A DNA stretch of 64,000 nucleotides from Halorubrum halophilum. Lineage in GTDB: Archaea > Halobacteriota > Halobacteria > Halobacteriales > Haloferacaceae. The notes under the pieces were generated by a model. That model made no database searches. It saw only the letters and a list, made by a program, of their open reading frames with translations, and had not been told where the DNA came from. The stretch lies in assembly GCF_000739595.1 (NCBI RefSeq), contig NZ_BBJP01000013.1, forward strand, positions 124,001 through 188,000. Reading direction: 5' to 3'. A program made the position numbers and the translations under genes. Shown one piece after another: positions 53,473 to 62,961 of the stretch (its first letter is position 1; the number at the start of each line of letters is the position of its first letter).

Positions 53473-53589
53473 GGTGGTGTTGGGGTGGCGGCGGTCGATC
53501 GGGTGTCTGTGTCGCGGTCGGCGGTCAGTCAGCGGTTCGCGGTCGGCGGTTGGTTGGCGGGCGATACACCTGCAGGGCGGGAGCGGCGT

Positions 53590-53880
53590 TCAGAAGAACA
53601 CCGCCCCGATGACCAGCGTCGCGACGAACAGCCCGCCCCACAGTACCGTCGTCAGGCCGGCGAGGTACCCGACTCCGAGCAGGCCCTTCGCGCGGTCGCT
53701 CGGGTCGCCGATGAACCACGCGGCGACCATCGCGTACACCGGCGCGAGCACGATCCCGAAGATGAGGTACGTCCCGGGGCCGACGAACGGCAGGGTGTAC
53801 TCCGGCGAGCCGGCGAGCGGGACCGGGGACGCGGCGAGCGCGAGCGACGCCGCCGCGAGCGCGTTCAGTGCGAGCGTCAT
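53590..53880 (-). CDS. Three-helix membrane protein following NrfD-like subunit
   Basis: A 96-residue protein with three hydrophobic helices (residues 1-20, 35-55, about 68-96) and no charged domain. Its start overlaps the last 4 nt of the NrfD-like gene, so it belongs to that electron-transfer operon. Its role is unknown; it may be a small accessory subunit of the membrane complex. Confidence 0.7.
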   Translation of the reverse strand: MTLALNALAAASLALAASPVPLAGSPEYTLPFVGPGTYLIFGIVLAPVYAMVAAWFIGDPSDRAKGLLGVGYLAGLTTVLWGGLFVATLVIGAVFF

Positions 53881-55201
53881 GGGTTCACCTCCTCGTGGTC
53901 GTCTTCGATCGCGTGCAGCTCGACGACGGGGATCACCTTCGAGACGACGAGGAAGAACAGCACGACGATCCCGATCGTCCCGAGCAGCGCCGACAGCTCG
54001 GTGGGCGAGGGGACGTACGCACCGGGAACCCCGTCGTACAGGGCGAAGTGCGCGTGCTGGAGCCCCTCAACGACGAACAGCACCTTCTCGGCGAGGGTGC
54101 CGGCGAGCACGCCCACGGAGAGGGCGACCATCGTCCGAATGTCAAACAGGTCCGGGCGCAGCGACGTCGCGAACGCGTACAGCATGGCGAGCGCGACGAG
54201 CCCGATCGCGACCAAGTACAGCGGCGTCGAGATCTTCACCTCGGTCGCGTGCTGCAGCGTCGTCGGCGCGGCGAAGATCCCGGTGATCACCTGCTGGAGC
54301 TGCAGCCACAGGAAGATGAGGCTGAAGAAGCCGAGCCACTGGCTCAGTCCCTGGAACACCGCGTCAGGGATGAGCTCCTCCCAGCCGTACGCGTACCGGA
54401 ACGCCGCCGCGATGATGATGATCCCGCTGACCGCGGAGGTCAGCGCGATGGAGAGGAACGACGGCCCCTGGACCCCGCCGGCCCAGCCGGCCATCGAGGG
54501 CAGCAGCGCGAACAGCCACGGGATCACCCCCCGTGGAGCAGCAGCGGCGCCATGATGATGATCGCGAACGCGATCCACCAGACCATCCGCTCGACGATCT
54601 CGTCCTCCGTCTCGGAGTAGCCGATCATCAGCACGTTGTACAGCGGATCGAGCAGGCTCGGCAGCCGGTCGCGGAGCCGGTGGATGTCGTAGCGGATCGT
54701 CAACGCGAGGTACGTCGCGGTCAGCACGAAGTACGCCGTGATGACGGTCACGTCCCACATCAGCGGCGACCACTGGACGCGGGTTGGCCACGCCGGGATC
54801 ACGCTCGTCACCAGCCGGTCGGGGCGACCGACGTGGATGAGGATGAAGAGTCCGGCGCAGGTCAGCGCCGCGATGGTCAACAGCTCGGCCAGTCGCGCGA
54901 CCGGCTGGTAGGTATCCATCCCCAGCAGGCGGACCGCCGCCGACAGGATGATTCCGCCGTGAGCGATGCCAACCCACCAGATGAACGCGCCGATGTACAG
55001 CCCCCACGGCACGCCGCCGCCGGAGCCCCAGTCGGAGAGGTTGGTGACGATCAGCCCGTGTTGGAGCTGCTGGAGGTAGAACGCCAGCCACACGCCGATC
55101 AGGCCGAGCCCCACCGCCAGCGCGGCGAGGTAGCGCTTGGAGAACGACTGGATCGGCCGAACGAGCGTGTCGCGGTCGACGCCCGTCACGTCGACGCTCA
55201 C
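53877..55201 (-). pseudogene. NrfD/PsrC-like membrane quinone subunit, split by a homopolymer frameshift
   Basis: The N-terminal half (54524-55201, 225 residues, MSVDVTGVDRDTLVRPIQSF) ends after LLLHGG at TGA 54524. The second half continues in another frame from VIPWLFALLPSMAGWAGGV to the end at 53877. The junction is a run of six C (54527-54532; six G on the coding strand); one more G restores a single protein of about 440 residues with eight or more helices, standard for PsrC/NrfD. Sequencing error, phase variation or true mutation are all possible. The upstream neighbour is a four-cluster Fe-S protein (4-nt overlap). Confidence 0.85.
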
Positions 55202-56460
55202 GCGCTCTCACCTCCTTGGGTCGCGGACGCCCCCTCGTCGAGCACCTCCTTCCGGTTGTCGGTGAGCCCCACGTCCTCGTAGGCGACGGGACCCTCCACC
55301 TGTTCGGCGTGCGGCGACGGCTCGTTGCCGATGAACCGGACGTTCGGCTCGGTGCCGCGCTCCTCCATCAGCTTGAACGTCGAGGCCGTGTGCCCCTTGC
55401 GGTTGGGGTACTCCGAGAGGTCGTTCTCCTGCCCGTCCCGGTACTCGTTGAGGTGCTGGTTCGGCGGGCTCTCCGGGTCGTTGAGGTCGCCGAAGTGGAC
55501 GGCGTCCATCGTACACGCCTCCTCGCAGGCGGTAGTACCGATCTTCTCTTCGCCCATCTGGCCGTCCTGTCGGTCGACGCAGAACGTGCACTTGCCCATG
55601 ACGCCCTCGGGCGGCCGGGAGCCGACCCACCGGCCGCGGTCGTCGATCTGGTGGTCGTCGTCGACCTCGGACTCCGGCACGTCGGGCTCGCCCCACTGGA
55701 AGTAGTTGACGCCGTACGGACACGACACCTCGCAGTACCGGCAGCCGATACAGATGTCGTAGTCGGTGAGCACCAGCCCGTCCTCCTCTCGGGTGTGGCG
55801 GGCGCCCACGGGACACACCTTCGTACAGGGGGAGTCCGTGCAGTGTTGACAGGTGCGCGGGAGGAAGTTGGTCTCGTCGCCCTGCCCCTCGTCCTCGAAG
55901 GCGAAGACGTACATCCAGTTGGCCCCGCGCGAGAGGTTGTGCTCCTGGTTGCACGCGACCATGCAGGCGAGACACCCGTCGCAGTTGTTGAGGTTGATCG
56001 TCATCCCCCAACGGGTGCCCTCGCCCTCGTCGCCGCCGGCCCCGGCGCCGCCTCCCCCTCCGTCGCCCTGGCCCGCGGCGTTCTGCGCGGTTCCCCAGCC
56101 GGCGAGTCCCATCGCGCCGGCCGCCGCGGCGCCCTTCTTCATCACCGAGCGCCGAGATTCGTCGCTGTCGGGATCGATCCCCTCCAAGGCGGAGCCGATC
56201 CGATCGAGGAACCCCACGTCGTCCGGGTCGGCCTCGTCGGGGTCCGGGAGGTCGATCTCCCGGTCGTCGATGTCGAACTCCTCGACGATCCGGTCGTGGT
56301 ACCGCCGGTAGAACTCGAGTTCGGAGAGCTCGCCGGCCGACACGCGCTGGGCGTCGCGACCCATCTCTAAGCCGAGCTCCGTGTCGTACTCCGTCTCGTC
56401 GAGGAGACGCCTGTTCCGTTCCTCGTCGTCTCCGGATGGTGGTGACTCGTCTGTGCTCAT
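55198..56460 (-). CDS. Four-cluster Fe-S ferredoxin subunit, DmsB/PsrB-like, with long N-terminus
   Basis: A 420-residue protein. The Fe-S domain starts at about residue 150 and has four cysteine groups: CDGCLACMVACNQEH, CQHCTDSPCTKVCPVGA, CIGCRYCEVSCPYG and a final CTFC with CEEACTMDAVHFGDL. Residues 1-100 are an acidic extension; then SRRSVMKKG and a hydrophobic run (AAAAGAMGLAGWG) form an internal twin-arginine-like signal. No catalytic molybdopterin subunit is nearby, so the pair resembles a stand-alone quinone/Fe-S module. The NrfD-like gene overlaps its 3' end by 4 nt. Confidence 0.88.
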   Translation of the reverse strand: MSTDESPPSGDDEERNRRLLDETEYDTELGLEMGRDAQRVSAGELSELEFYRRYHDRIVEEFDIDDREIDLPDPDEADPDDVGFLDRIGSALEGIDPDSDESRRSVMKKGAAAAGAMGLAGWGTAQNAAGQGDGGGGGAGAGGDEGEGTRWGMTINLNNCDGCLACMVACNQEHNLSRGANWMYVFAFEDEGQGDETNFLPRTCQHCTDSPCTKVCPVGARHTREEDGLVLTDYDICIGCRYCEVSCPYGVNYFQWGEPDVPESEVDDDHQIDDRGRWVGSRPPEGVMGKCTFCVDRQDGQMGEEKIGTTACEEACTMDAVHFGDLNDPESPPNQHLNEYRDGQENDLSEYPNRKGHTASTFKLMEERGTEPNVRFIGNEPSPHAEQVEGPVAYEDVGLTDNRKEVLDEGASATQGGESA

Positions 56461-56761
56461 AAGCTTGTGTTCTGGTGATCGTGGTTGTGTCAGCCTCCGG
56501 CTGTGGCCCCTGCTCTCAGCGGAGGGACCGGTGTCGACCCCGCGCCGCCGCTCCCGACCGCAACGGGTGTCGGTGTTCGCGGGCTTCGTCTGGCGGCGGA
56601 CACGGCGTGACGACCCCGTGCCGATCCCACGGGACCAGCCCCGTGAATCGTGATTCGCGTTCCAATCTGTTGAGAAGGCGCCCGAACGAGTTCGCCAAGG
56701 TGGTGATAAACGCCGGGCGGGACGCACCGGCTTTACCCGGTGGCGGCCCAATCGGCCGTCG
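56461..56761. other. Divergent intergenic spacer
   Basis: About 300 bp between the Fe-S operon (minus) and the AGE gene (plus). It should hold both promoters. A TATA-like TGATAAAC lies about 55 nt upstream of the AGE ATG. I see no clear TATA box for the Fe-S gene and no gene or repeat. Confidence 0.4.
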
Positions 56762-58054
56762 ATGAACGAGACCTCGCGCGAGGCGGTCGAAACGCGAGCG
56801 CGATCGAACCGGGCGCGACTGCTCTCGGTCCTGCGCGTGCAGTACCCCGACGCGCTGGCCGAGCACGGCTACCGCCTGCTTCACCCGACGACCGGGGACC
56901 CGTACCCGGGGGACCGGCGGCACCTCGTCGCGACCTGTCGATCGGTCGCCAACTTCGCGACCGGCGCGCTCGCCGACGGCCCCGACTGGTGTCTCGACGC
57001 CGCCGAGCACGGCCTGCGGTTCCTTCGGGAGGCGCACCGCGCCGACGACGGCGGGTACCATCTCGTCGTCGACGCGGACGGCGAACCGGTCGACCGGACG
57101 CGGTCGGCGTACGGCCACGCGTTCGTGCTGCTGGCGTACGCCCGCGCTGTCGACGCCGGGATCGAGGGCGCCGAACGCGACCTCGACGCGACCCGCAAGC
57201 TGATCGACGACCGATTCCGCGACGACCGGGGGCTCCTCCGGAGCGACTGCGACGCCGACTGGACCGAGCGGGAGCCGTACCGCGGCCAGAACGCGAACAT
57301 GCACGCCTGCGAGGCGTTTCTCGCCGCCTACGAGGCGACGGGCGATTCGGCGTATCTCGACCGCGCGCGCCACATCGCCGGGGCGATCACGGTCGATCTC
57401 GCCGCGAAAACGAACGGCCTGCTGTGGGAGCACTACACCGCCGACTGGGACCACGATTTCGCGTACAACGAGGACGAGCCGCGCCACCAGTTTCGACCGC
57501 CGGGGTACCAGCCGGGTCACCACGCGGAGTGGGCGAAGCTGCTCGCGCTGCTCGATCGGTACGAGGCCGGAGTGGACGAGGAGGACGGGAACGGAGAGAG
57601 TGAGGAGGATGGGGGCGGAGTGAGCGAGAGTTCGACGGCGACGACCGACTGGTACGTCCGCGCCAGCGAGCTGTTCGACGCCGCCGTCGACCACGGGTGG
57701 TCGGAGAACGGGTTCGTGTACACCCACGCGGCCGACGGGTCGCCGATCGTCGAGGACCGCTACGGCTGGGCGCTCGCGGAGGGGATCGGCGCGTCCGCGG
57801 CGCTCGCCGAGCGCGCGGCGGCCCGCGGCGACGCCGACGAGGCCGACCGATTCCGGAACTGGCACCGGCGGTTCCTCGTTCGGACCGACCTGTTCCGCGG
57901 CCCGGCTGGCGTCTGGTACGAGAAGCGCCTGCCCGCGGACGCCGACGGCGACCGCGTCGCGCCCGAGCCGCCGGGCGTCGAGCCCGACTACCACCCGGCC
58001 GGCGCCTTCTTCGAGGGGTGGCGCTCGGCGCAAGGGGAACTACCGGACGCGTGA
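56762..58054 (+). CDS. AGE-family epimerase/isomerase
   Basis: A 430-residue (alpha/alpha)6-barrel protein related to N-acylglucosamine 2-epimerase and cellobiose or mannose isomerases. Typical parts are SAYGHAFVLLAYARAVDAGI, QNANMHACEAFLAAYEATGD, DHDFAYNEDEPRHQFRPPGY and QPGHHAEWAKLLALL, with the catalytic histidines in HHAEW and near RNWHRRFLV. An acidic insert (DEEDGNGESEEDGGG) interrupts the barrel. The actual sugar is unknown. Confidence 0.9.
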   Translation: MNETSREAVETRARSNRARLLSVLRVQYPDALAEHGYRLLHPTTGDPYPGDRRHLVATCRSVANFATGALADGPDWCLDAAEHGLRFLREAHRADDGGYHLVVDADGEPVDRTRSAYGHAFVLLAYARAVDAGIEGAERDLDATRKLIDDRFRDDRGLLRSDCDADWTEREPYRGQNANMHACEAFLAAYEATGDSAYLDRARHIAGAITVDLAAKTNGLLWEHYTADWDHDFAYNEDEPRHQFRPPGYQPGHHAEWAKLLALLDRYEAGVDEEDGNGESEEDGGGVSESSTATTDWYVRASELFDAAVDHGWSENGFVYTHAADGSPIVEDRYGWALAEGIGASAALAERAAARGDADEADRFRNWHRRFLVRTDLFRGPAGVWYEKRLPADADGDRVAPEPPGVEPDYHPAGAFFEGWRSAQGELPDA

Positions 58055-58094
58055 GGCGGCGAGGTGACGCCGGCTCGACGGCTCGGTCACCCCC

Positions 58095-58862
58095 TCAAAG
58101 CGCCGTCGCGATGTGTCGGTCGATCCGATCGACCAGCGCTGGGCGGAACGTCCAGAACCCGTCCCACACGTTCGGCTCGTCTTCGAGGGCGACGAGCGCG
58201 GCGTGGCGGCCGGCATCCGCCTCCTCCGGCGGCGTGAAGACGACGAACCACGACCGCCGGTAGGGGTACGACCGCCCCTGGTGGACCGTCACCGGAAGCG
58301 ACGACGACGGGTCCGCGTCGCCGACCCCGTAGACGTGGACGTCGACGCCGCTGTTGCCGACGGCCTCGTACACCTCGTGGGTCCCCCGTTCGTCCCGCAG
58401 CCGGGAGAGGCGCTGGAAGGAGGCTCGGAGCGTCCCGCCGCCCACCTCGGCCGCGATCCGTTCAATGACGCGGGAGACGACGATCAACAGCAGTTTCTCC
58501 TTGTTCGAGTGGGGGTAGCCGCGGAGCCGGAAGGGGACTTCATCGAGCCCGGAGAGCACGTCCGGGAGCGAGACCTCGTCGAGGTCGATCGTGCCGGTCT
58601 TGTACAGATCGGAGTTGATGAGGAGGACCGATTCGAGCAGCTCGTCGAGCGTGGAGCGGGCGACCACCTCGCCGTCCTCGACGAGGAGGACGACGTCCGC
58701 GTCGGTGTCCGGCAGATCGCGCTCGCTGATCGTGACCGACTGGTCCTCGAGCAGCGAGTCGAGCAGGTTCCGAACCGGCTCCGGCTCGGTCCGGTTGACG
58801 ACCACGAGCGACCGGCTCGGGGCGTCGATCTCGTCGAAGAACCCGCGCAACGAGTCCGTCAT
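58095..58862 (-). CDS. DICT sensory domain protein
   Basis: A 255-residue soluble protein. The start TDSLRGFFDEIDAPSRSLVVVNRTEP and the later SNKEKLLLIVVSRVIERIAAE, FQRLSRLRDERGTHEVYEAV and RSYPYRRSWFVVFTPPEEA match the DICT domain, which often accompanies light- or signal-sensing proteins. No output domain is attached. A TATA box TTTATAA (58969-58975, minus) implies a leader of about 80 nt. Confidence 0.82.
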   Translation of the reverse strand: MTDSLRGFFDEIDAPSRSLVVVNRTEPEPVRNLLDSLLEDQSVTISERDLPDTDADVVLLVEDGEVVARSTLDELLESVLLINSDLYKTGTIDLDEVSLPDVLSGLDEVPFRLRGYPHSNKEKLLLIVVSRVIERIAAEVGGGTLRASFQRLSRLRDERGTHEVYEAVGNSGVDVHVYGVGDADPSSSLPVTVHQGRSYPYRRSWFVVFTPPEEADAGRHAALVALEDEPNVWDGFWTFRPALVDRIDRHIATAL

Positions 58863-58985
58863 CGCCGTGTGCTCACCGCGGTCTCTGTGGCTCCGCTCGA
58901 TTCGGAGGCGTGCGTCCTCGACATGGTGGGTCCCAACACCGTTCGAGTGAACGTAGCGGCGGCGAGAGTTATAAATCCCGCACGG

Positions 58986-59735
58986 TCACTCACCGCCCCA
59001 GTCGCGCCGGACCGGCGTCTCGCTGGCGTTCACGTTTGCCAGCAGCCACGCGGTCGCCTCGTCGAGCGCGTTCTCGTCGGTCGCGGTCACCTTCAGGCGG
59101 TTGTGCTCCGCCTCGCGGTCGGGGTAACAGCCGACGGCGACGTCGAAGCGCTCGCCCGCCGCCTCCAGCGCGGGGATGATGTCCGACTCGGGCTCGACGG
59201 TGTAGAGGAACCGCGAGCGCCGGTCGCCCGCGAACTCGTCGGCGACCGATTCGAACATCGCCTTCAGCTCCTCGGGGATCCCCGGCATGACGTAGACGCC
59301 CTCGATCACGCACCCCGGCGCGAGCCCGGGGTCGTTTAAGAGCGCGCGGCTCCCGGTCGGAATCGCGGCCTCGGCGTCGACGTCCACGTCGACGTCGCTG
59401 TCGGGGAGTCGCTCGCGGATCTCGGCCAGCCGGCGCTCGACCGCCTCGCGCGTCAGATCGGTCGGGGCCAGCTCGCGGTCGAACGCGTCGGCGACCGCCT
59501 CCATCGTCACGTCGTCCGGGGTCCCGCCGATCCCGCCCGTGACGATCACGGCGTCGAACGCGTCGGCGTACGCCCCGACGCGCTCCGCGATGACGGCGCG
59601 GTCGTCCGGCACCGAGAGGATCCGTGTCACGGCGACGCCGCGGTCGCTCAGCTCCGCGGCGAGCCAGTTGGCGTTCGTGTTCACCGTGTCCCCCGCGAGC
59701 AGTTCGTCGCCGACCGTGAGCAGCGCGACCTCCAT
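58986..59735 (-). CDS. CinA N-terminal (MoCF/MogA-type) domain protein
   Basis: A 249-residue protein with a molybdopterin-binding-like fold: MEVALLTVGDELLAGDTVNT at the start and VIVTGGIGGTPDDVTMEAVA in the core. There is no nicotinamide deamidase domain as in full CinA. Archaeal single-domain members are thought to act in nucleotide or cofactor repair, not known in detail. The start at 59735 follows family pattern; the longer ORF is ignored. Confidence 0.87.
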   Translation of the reverse strand: MEVALLTVGDELLAGDTVNTNANWLAAELSDRGVAVTRILSVPDDRAVIAERVGAYADAFDAVIVTGGIGGTPDDVTMEAVADAFDRELAPTDLTREAVERRLAEIRERLPDSDVDVDVDAEAAIPTGSRALLNDPGLAPGCVIEGVYVMPGIPEELKAMFESVADEFAGDRRSRFLYTVEPESDIIPALEAAGERFDVAVGCYPDREAEHNRLKVTATDENALDEATAWLLANVNASETPVRRDWGGE

Positions 59736-59850
59736 CGCCCGACCGTAGGGGCGGCGCACGGATGTGCGTTTCCCGTCGCACCCCACGCCCCGGCTCGCCT
59801 CCGGATATCTATTGAGCCCACAGTACCGGTCTCGTGCGCCGCGTACCCCT

Positions 59851-59857
59851 ATTATAA
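59851..59857 (+). promoter_or_regulatory. TATA box of the gene at 59891
   Basis: ATTATAA is 34-40 nt before the ATG at 59891, giving a short leader. Confidence 0.45.
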
Positions 59858-59890
59858 GCGTTTACGGGGGCTGTGCGCGACGGGTGCGGT

Positions 59891-60745
59891 ATGGCAACGA
59901 CGATCAACCCGACGGACGGGGGCCCGGAGCTGCTGGACGACGCGCGGGAGTCGCTCCGGGTCGAGCGACGACGCGTCGCCGACGAGCGCGAGGCGTTCCG
60001 CGCGTTCCGCGGGCGCGTCGCGTCCGTCCCGTCGGAACCGATCCGAACCGACGGCGGCGCGGGACCGGCCACCGGCGGCGGACCTATCGGGGGCACAGGG
60101 GCATCCGGAGCGATCGGAACTCCCGGATCCCCCGGATCCTCCGGCTCGGGGCCGCCGGCCGGGTCGGGCCTCGTCGCGGTGAGGAATGCGTATCAAGAGA
60201 CGGTGATGTCCGTCCCGCACTACGAGGTCGAGTACGACGACACCTACGAACGGAGCGTCGCCGAGGAATTCAGTCCCGAACTCGCCTACACGCTCACCCG
60301 GGAGTCACGATTCCATGCCGAGTGCAAGCGCTCCCTGCTCGACGCGATCGAGACCGCTATCGAGGAGCGCGAGCGGTTCGCCGAGACGGTTCGGTCGGAG
60401 ACGGAGTCGGTCGACCGGGCCGCTTCGCGGCTCGCCCCGATCCGAAGCGAGGTCGCGTCGACCGCGCGGACGGACCTCTCTGAGGACGGATTCGGGACGC
60501 TCGACGCGTACCGCGCCCGGACCGAGGCCCTGATCGACGACTGCGACCGAATCGCCGCGCGCCGCCAGCGGGAGCTCGCGTCCCACGAGCGCGACCTCGC
60601 GCTCGACGGTGATCTCGACATTCCGACGTACCTCTACCAAGACCTCGACGCGACGTATCCCGTGCTGGCGACGGTCGGCGCGGTCGGCGACCGACTCGGC
60701 GACCTGAAGCGCCGGATCGAGCGCGCGATGGCCGACGCGAGCTGA
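59891..60745 (+). CDS. Haloarchaeal helical protein of unknown function
   Basis: A 284-residue soluble protein. It opens with a helix (LDDARESLRVERRRVADERE), then a Gly/Pro-rich linker (residues 55-93), then long charged helices such as DAIETAIEERERFAETVRSE and CDRIAARRQRELASHERDLA, consistent with coiled coils. No known motif. A TATA box precedes it. It is convergent with the tupCBA operon across repeat copy 3. Confidence 0.7.
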   Translation: MATTINPTDGGPELLDDARESLRVERRRVADEREAFRAFRGRVASVPSEPIRTDGGAGPATGGGPIGGTGASGAIGTPGSPGSSGSGPPAGSGLVAVRNAYQETVMSVPHYEVEYDDTYERSVAEEFSPELAYTLTRESRFHAECKRSLLDAIETAIEERERFAETVRSETESVDRAASRLAPIRSEVASTARTDLSEDGFGTLDAYRARTEALIDDCDRIAARRQRELASHERDLALDGDLDIPTYLYQDLDATYPVLATVGAVGDRLGDLKRRIERAMADAS

Positions 60746-60817
60746 TCGGTTCTGTCGAAATTCTCCGCGGGAGAGATGATCTGATCCGGTTAGTGCAGAC
60801 GCGGCAACGGTTGATAT

Positions 60818-61352
60818 CGAGAGTAGTGTTGCAGATTGTCGGTGGCGATTCAGTATTTATATAGCCATGAGCGACCGCAACGATCGCTTATAAATCAATG
60901 AGGCGGTCGGCGCGCGCCTGTGAGCGCCCTTTGGGCGCGAACAGCGCCGCGCGAGGGAGTTGCTGGCGCCGACGGCGCCAGCGACAGGGCGAGAGCGAAG
61001 CTCTCGCTTGCAGCCGGACGTAGTCCGGCGACGAGGCTGGGGAGGTATGAGGTGCGGTGCGGTTGTGGGGCGGGACTCAAAGGGGCAGCCGGCGAGGCGG
61101 GCGCAGGCGTTCACGAGAGCGGAGCTCTCGTGAGCCAATCAGAACGCAAAGCGTTCTGATGACGACGCAAGCACCGCAACGAGGGAGCGGTAGCGAGCGA
61201 GTGAGGAGCGCAACGAGCGTGCGCCCGCCTCGCCGGCTGGGGCTTTGGAAGTGTTCACCGCAGAGCCGTCTGCCACTTATAAACAACCGACAGCAACACC
61301 ACTCGATCACGTATAAAACAACTACTCCACTGTCTCAATATACCTACTCCCG
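60818..61352 (-). repeat. Three-hairpin intergenic repeat, copy 3 (inverted)
   Basis: This copy is in reverse orientation. Its ends are a degenerate CGAGAGTAGTGTT (60818-60830) and ATACCTACTCCCG (61340-61352). The long stem keeps perfect 20-nt arms (61086-61105 and 61220-61239), with a longer loop of about 114 nt that has its own hairpins. The second stem is a 13-bp GTTGCTGGCGCCG type near 60959-60985 and the third is GCGCCCTTTGGGCGC-like near 60928-60942. Most of the 742-bp gap is this repeat. Outside it, about 70 bp further, lie weak GGTTCTGTCGAAA-like ends. Confidence 0.75.
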
Positions 61353-61486
61353 TAATCGCTTGCCACTGCGCCTATACTGATCACGGCAAGCCAGAGTATG
61401 CGATCACGATCTCAATAGAACTGAATCGGCGCCAGAGCGCGATCAGCACCGGATTCCGGCCGTTTTCCGCCTCTCCTCGATGCGCG

Positions 61487-62239
61487 TCAGTACACCAGTT
61501 CGCCCGAGATGAACTTCCGGGTGCGTTCGTCGGACGGGTTCTCGAAGATACGCTCCGTCGGGCCGACCTCCGTGACGCCGTCGTCGAGCAGCACCGCGAC
61601 GCGGTCCGCGACGCGCTCCGCCTGATGCATGTCGTGGGTCGCCACGACGACGCCGATACCGCGGCTCCGGGCCTCCTCGACGGCGTCCTCGATGACGGCG
61701 GTGTTCCGCGGATCGAGGTCGGAGGTGGGCTCGTCCAACAGCAGCACGTCCGGATCGTACGCCAGCGCGCGGGCGAACGACACGCGCTGCGCCTCTCCGC
61801 CCGACAGCGAGTCGGCGTGCTGGGTCGCCTTGTCGGTCAGCCCGACGACGCCGAGCGATTCGCGAACCGCGTCGGGTGTGTCGGCGAGCCCCAGCGCCGC
61901 GGCGATCCGGTCGCTCCACGGGCTCCGAACGCGGAGCCCGTACTCGACGTTGCGGCCCACGGAGGCGTCGAAGAGGCTCGCCTCCTGAAACACCATCCCG
62001 ACCCGGCGCCGCAGGGTGAGCCGCTCGGACTCGTCGACGGCCCACGCGTCCGTGTCGCCGAGCGCAACGGTCCCCGAGTTCGGTTCGAGCGAGAGCGCAA
62101 GCGTCCGGAGCAGCGTCGTCTTGCCGACGCCGGAGGGCCCGATGACGCCGAGGACCTCGCCGGCGTCCACCGCGACGGAGAGGTCGTCGAACACCCGCTC
62201 GCCGCCGAACGACTGCGAGACGGCGGTCGCCCGGAGCAT
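61487..62239 (-). CDS. tupC: Tungstate ABC transporter, ATP-binding protein
   Basis: A 250-residue ABC ATPase. Walker A GVIGPSGVGKTTLLRTL, signature SLSGGEAQRVSFARALAYDP, Walker B VLLLDEPTSDLD and the H-loop VVATHDMHQAERV are intact. Its ATG overlaps the last base of the permease gene (TGATG). Phosphate transport is an alternative, but the binding protein of the operon is of tungstate type. Confidence 0.9.
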   Translation of the reverse strand: MLRATAVSQSFGGERVFDDLSVAVDAGEVLGVIGPSGVGKTTLLRTLALSLEPNSGTVALGDTDAWAVDESERLTLRRRVGMVFQEASLFDASVGRNVEYGLRVRSPWSDRIAAALGLADTPDAVRESLGVVGLTDKATQHADSLSGGEAQRVSFARALAYDPDVLLLDEPTSDLDPRNTAVIEDAVEEARSRGIGVVVATHDMHQAERVADRVAVLLDDGVTEVGPTERIFENPSDERTRKFISGELVY

Positions 62240-62961
62240 CAGCGATTCACCCCTCCGTCGCCGAAGTGCACGACCACGGCGTTGACGGTCAACACGAGCA
62301 CGACGAGGACCGCGCCGAGGATCATCGCCGTCTCGTACTGTCCCTGACGGGCCTCGAGTTGGATCGCAGTCGTCAGCGTCCGCGTCTTCGAGATCCCGTC
62401 GGCTCCTGTGATGTTGCCGCCGACGATGAGCACGGAGCCGACCTCGCTTATCGCCCGGCCGAAACCGGCGAGGATCGCGGTGGCGATCCCGTAGCGCGCC
62501 TCTTTCAGGACGACGAGGGCAGCGTCGAGGCGCGTGCCACCGAGCGCGCGCGCGGCGTCGCGGACGCCGTCGTCGACCCCGGAGACGGCCGCGAGGCTGA
62601 TCGCCGTGATCGGCGGCGTCGCGAGGACGAACTGCGACATGATCATCGCCTCTCTGGTGAAGACGAGGTTCAGCGAGCCGAGCGGCCCCTGGTTCGAGAC
62701 CGCGAACAGCACGACGAGGCCGACGACCACGCTCGGGAACCCCATCCCGGTGTTGACGACGGACTTCACGAACCCCTTCCCCGGGAACTCGGAGAACCCG
62801 ATCAGAACGGCGACCGGAACGCTGAACAGCGTGCTCAGCGCCACGGCAGTGAGGCTCACGTACAGCGAGACGTAGATGACACTGGAGACGTAGCCGTCCC
62901 TGAACGGGAGGTCGAGGAGTCCGGGCAGCAGGCCGACGACTGGTTCGATCGGCACGCTCAC
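62239..62961 (-). CDS. tupB: Tungstate ABC transporter, permease
   Basis: A 240-residue permease with about five to six helices. The conserved EAA-like loop is [20 protein letters not shown], and the first helix region is [19 protein letters not shown]. The start of the gene overlaps the binding protein gene by 4 nt. It imports the oxyanion bound by TupA. Confidence 0.9.
   Translation of the reverse strand: MSVPIEPVVGLLPGLLDLPFRDGYVSSVIYVSLYVSLTAVALSTLFSVPVAVLIGFSEFPGKGFVKSVVNTGMGFPSVVVGLVVLFAVSNQGPLGSLNLVFTREAMIMSQFVLATPPITAISLAAVSGVDDGVRDAARALGGTRLDAALVVLKEARYGIATAILAGFGRAISEVGSVLIVGGNITGADGISKTRTLTTAIQLEARQGQYETAMILGAVLVVLVLTVNAVVVHFGDGGVNR

Noticed and set aside
53513-53561. Imperfect tandem repeat of about 24 bp (CGCGGTCGGCGGT units) between the Mrp and three-helix genes
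   Set aside because: Only two units, GC-rich simple sequence, no structure or context that gives it meaning.
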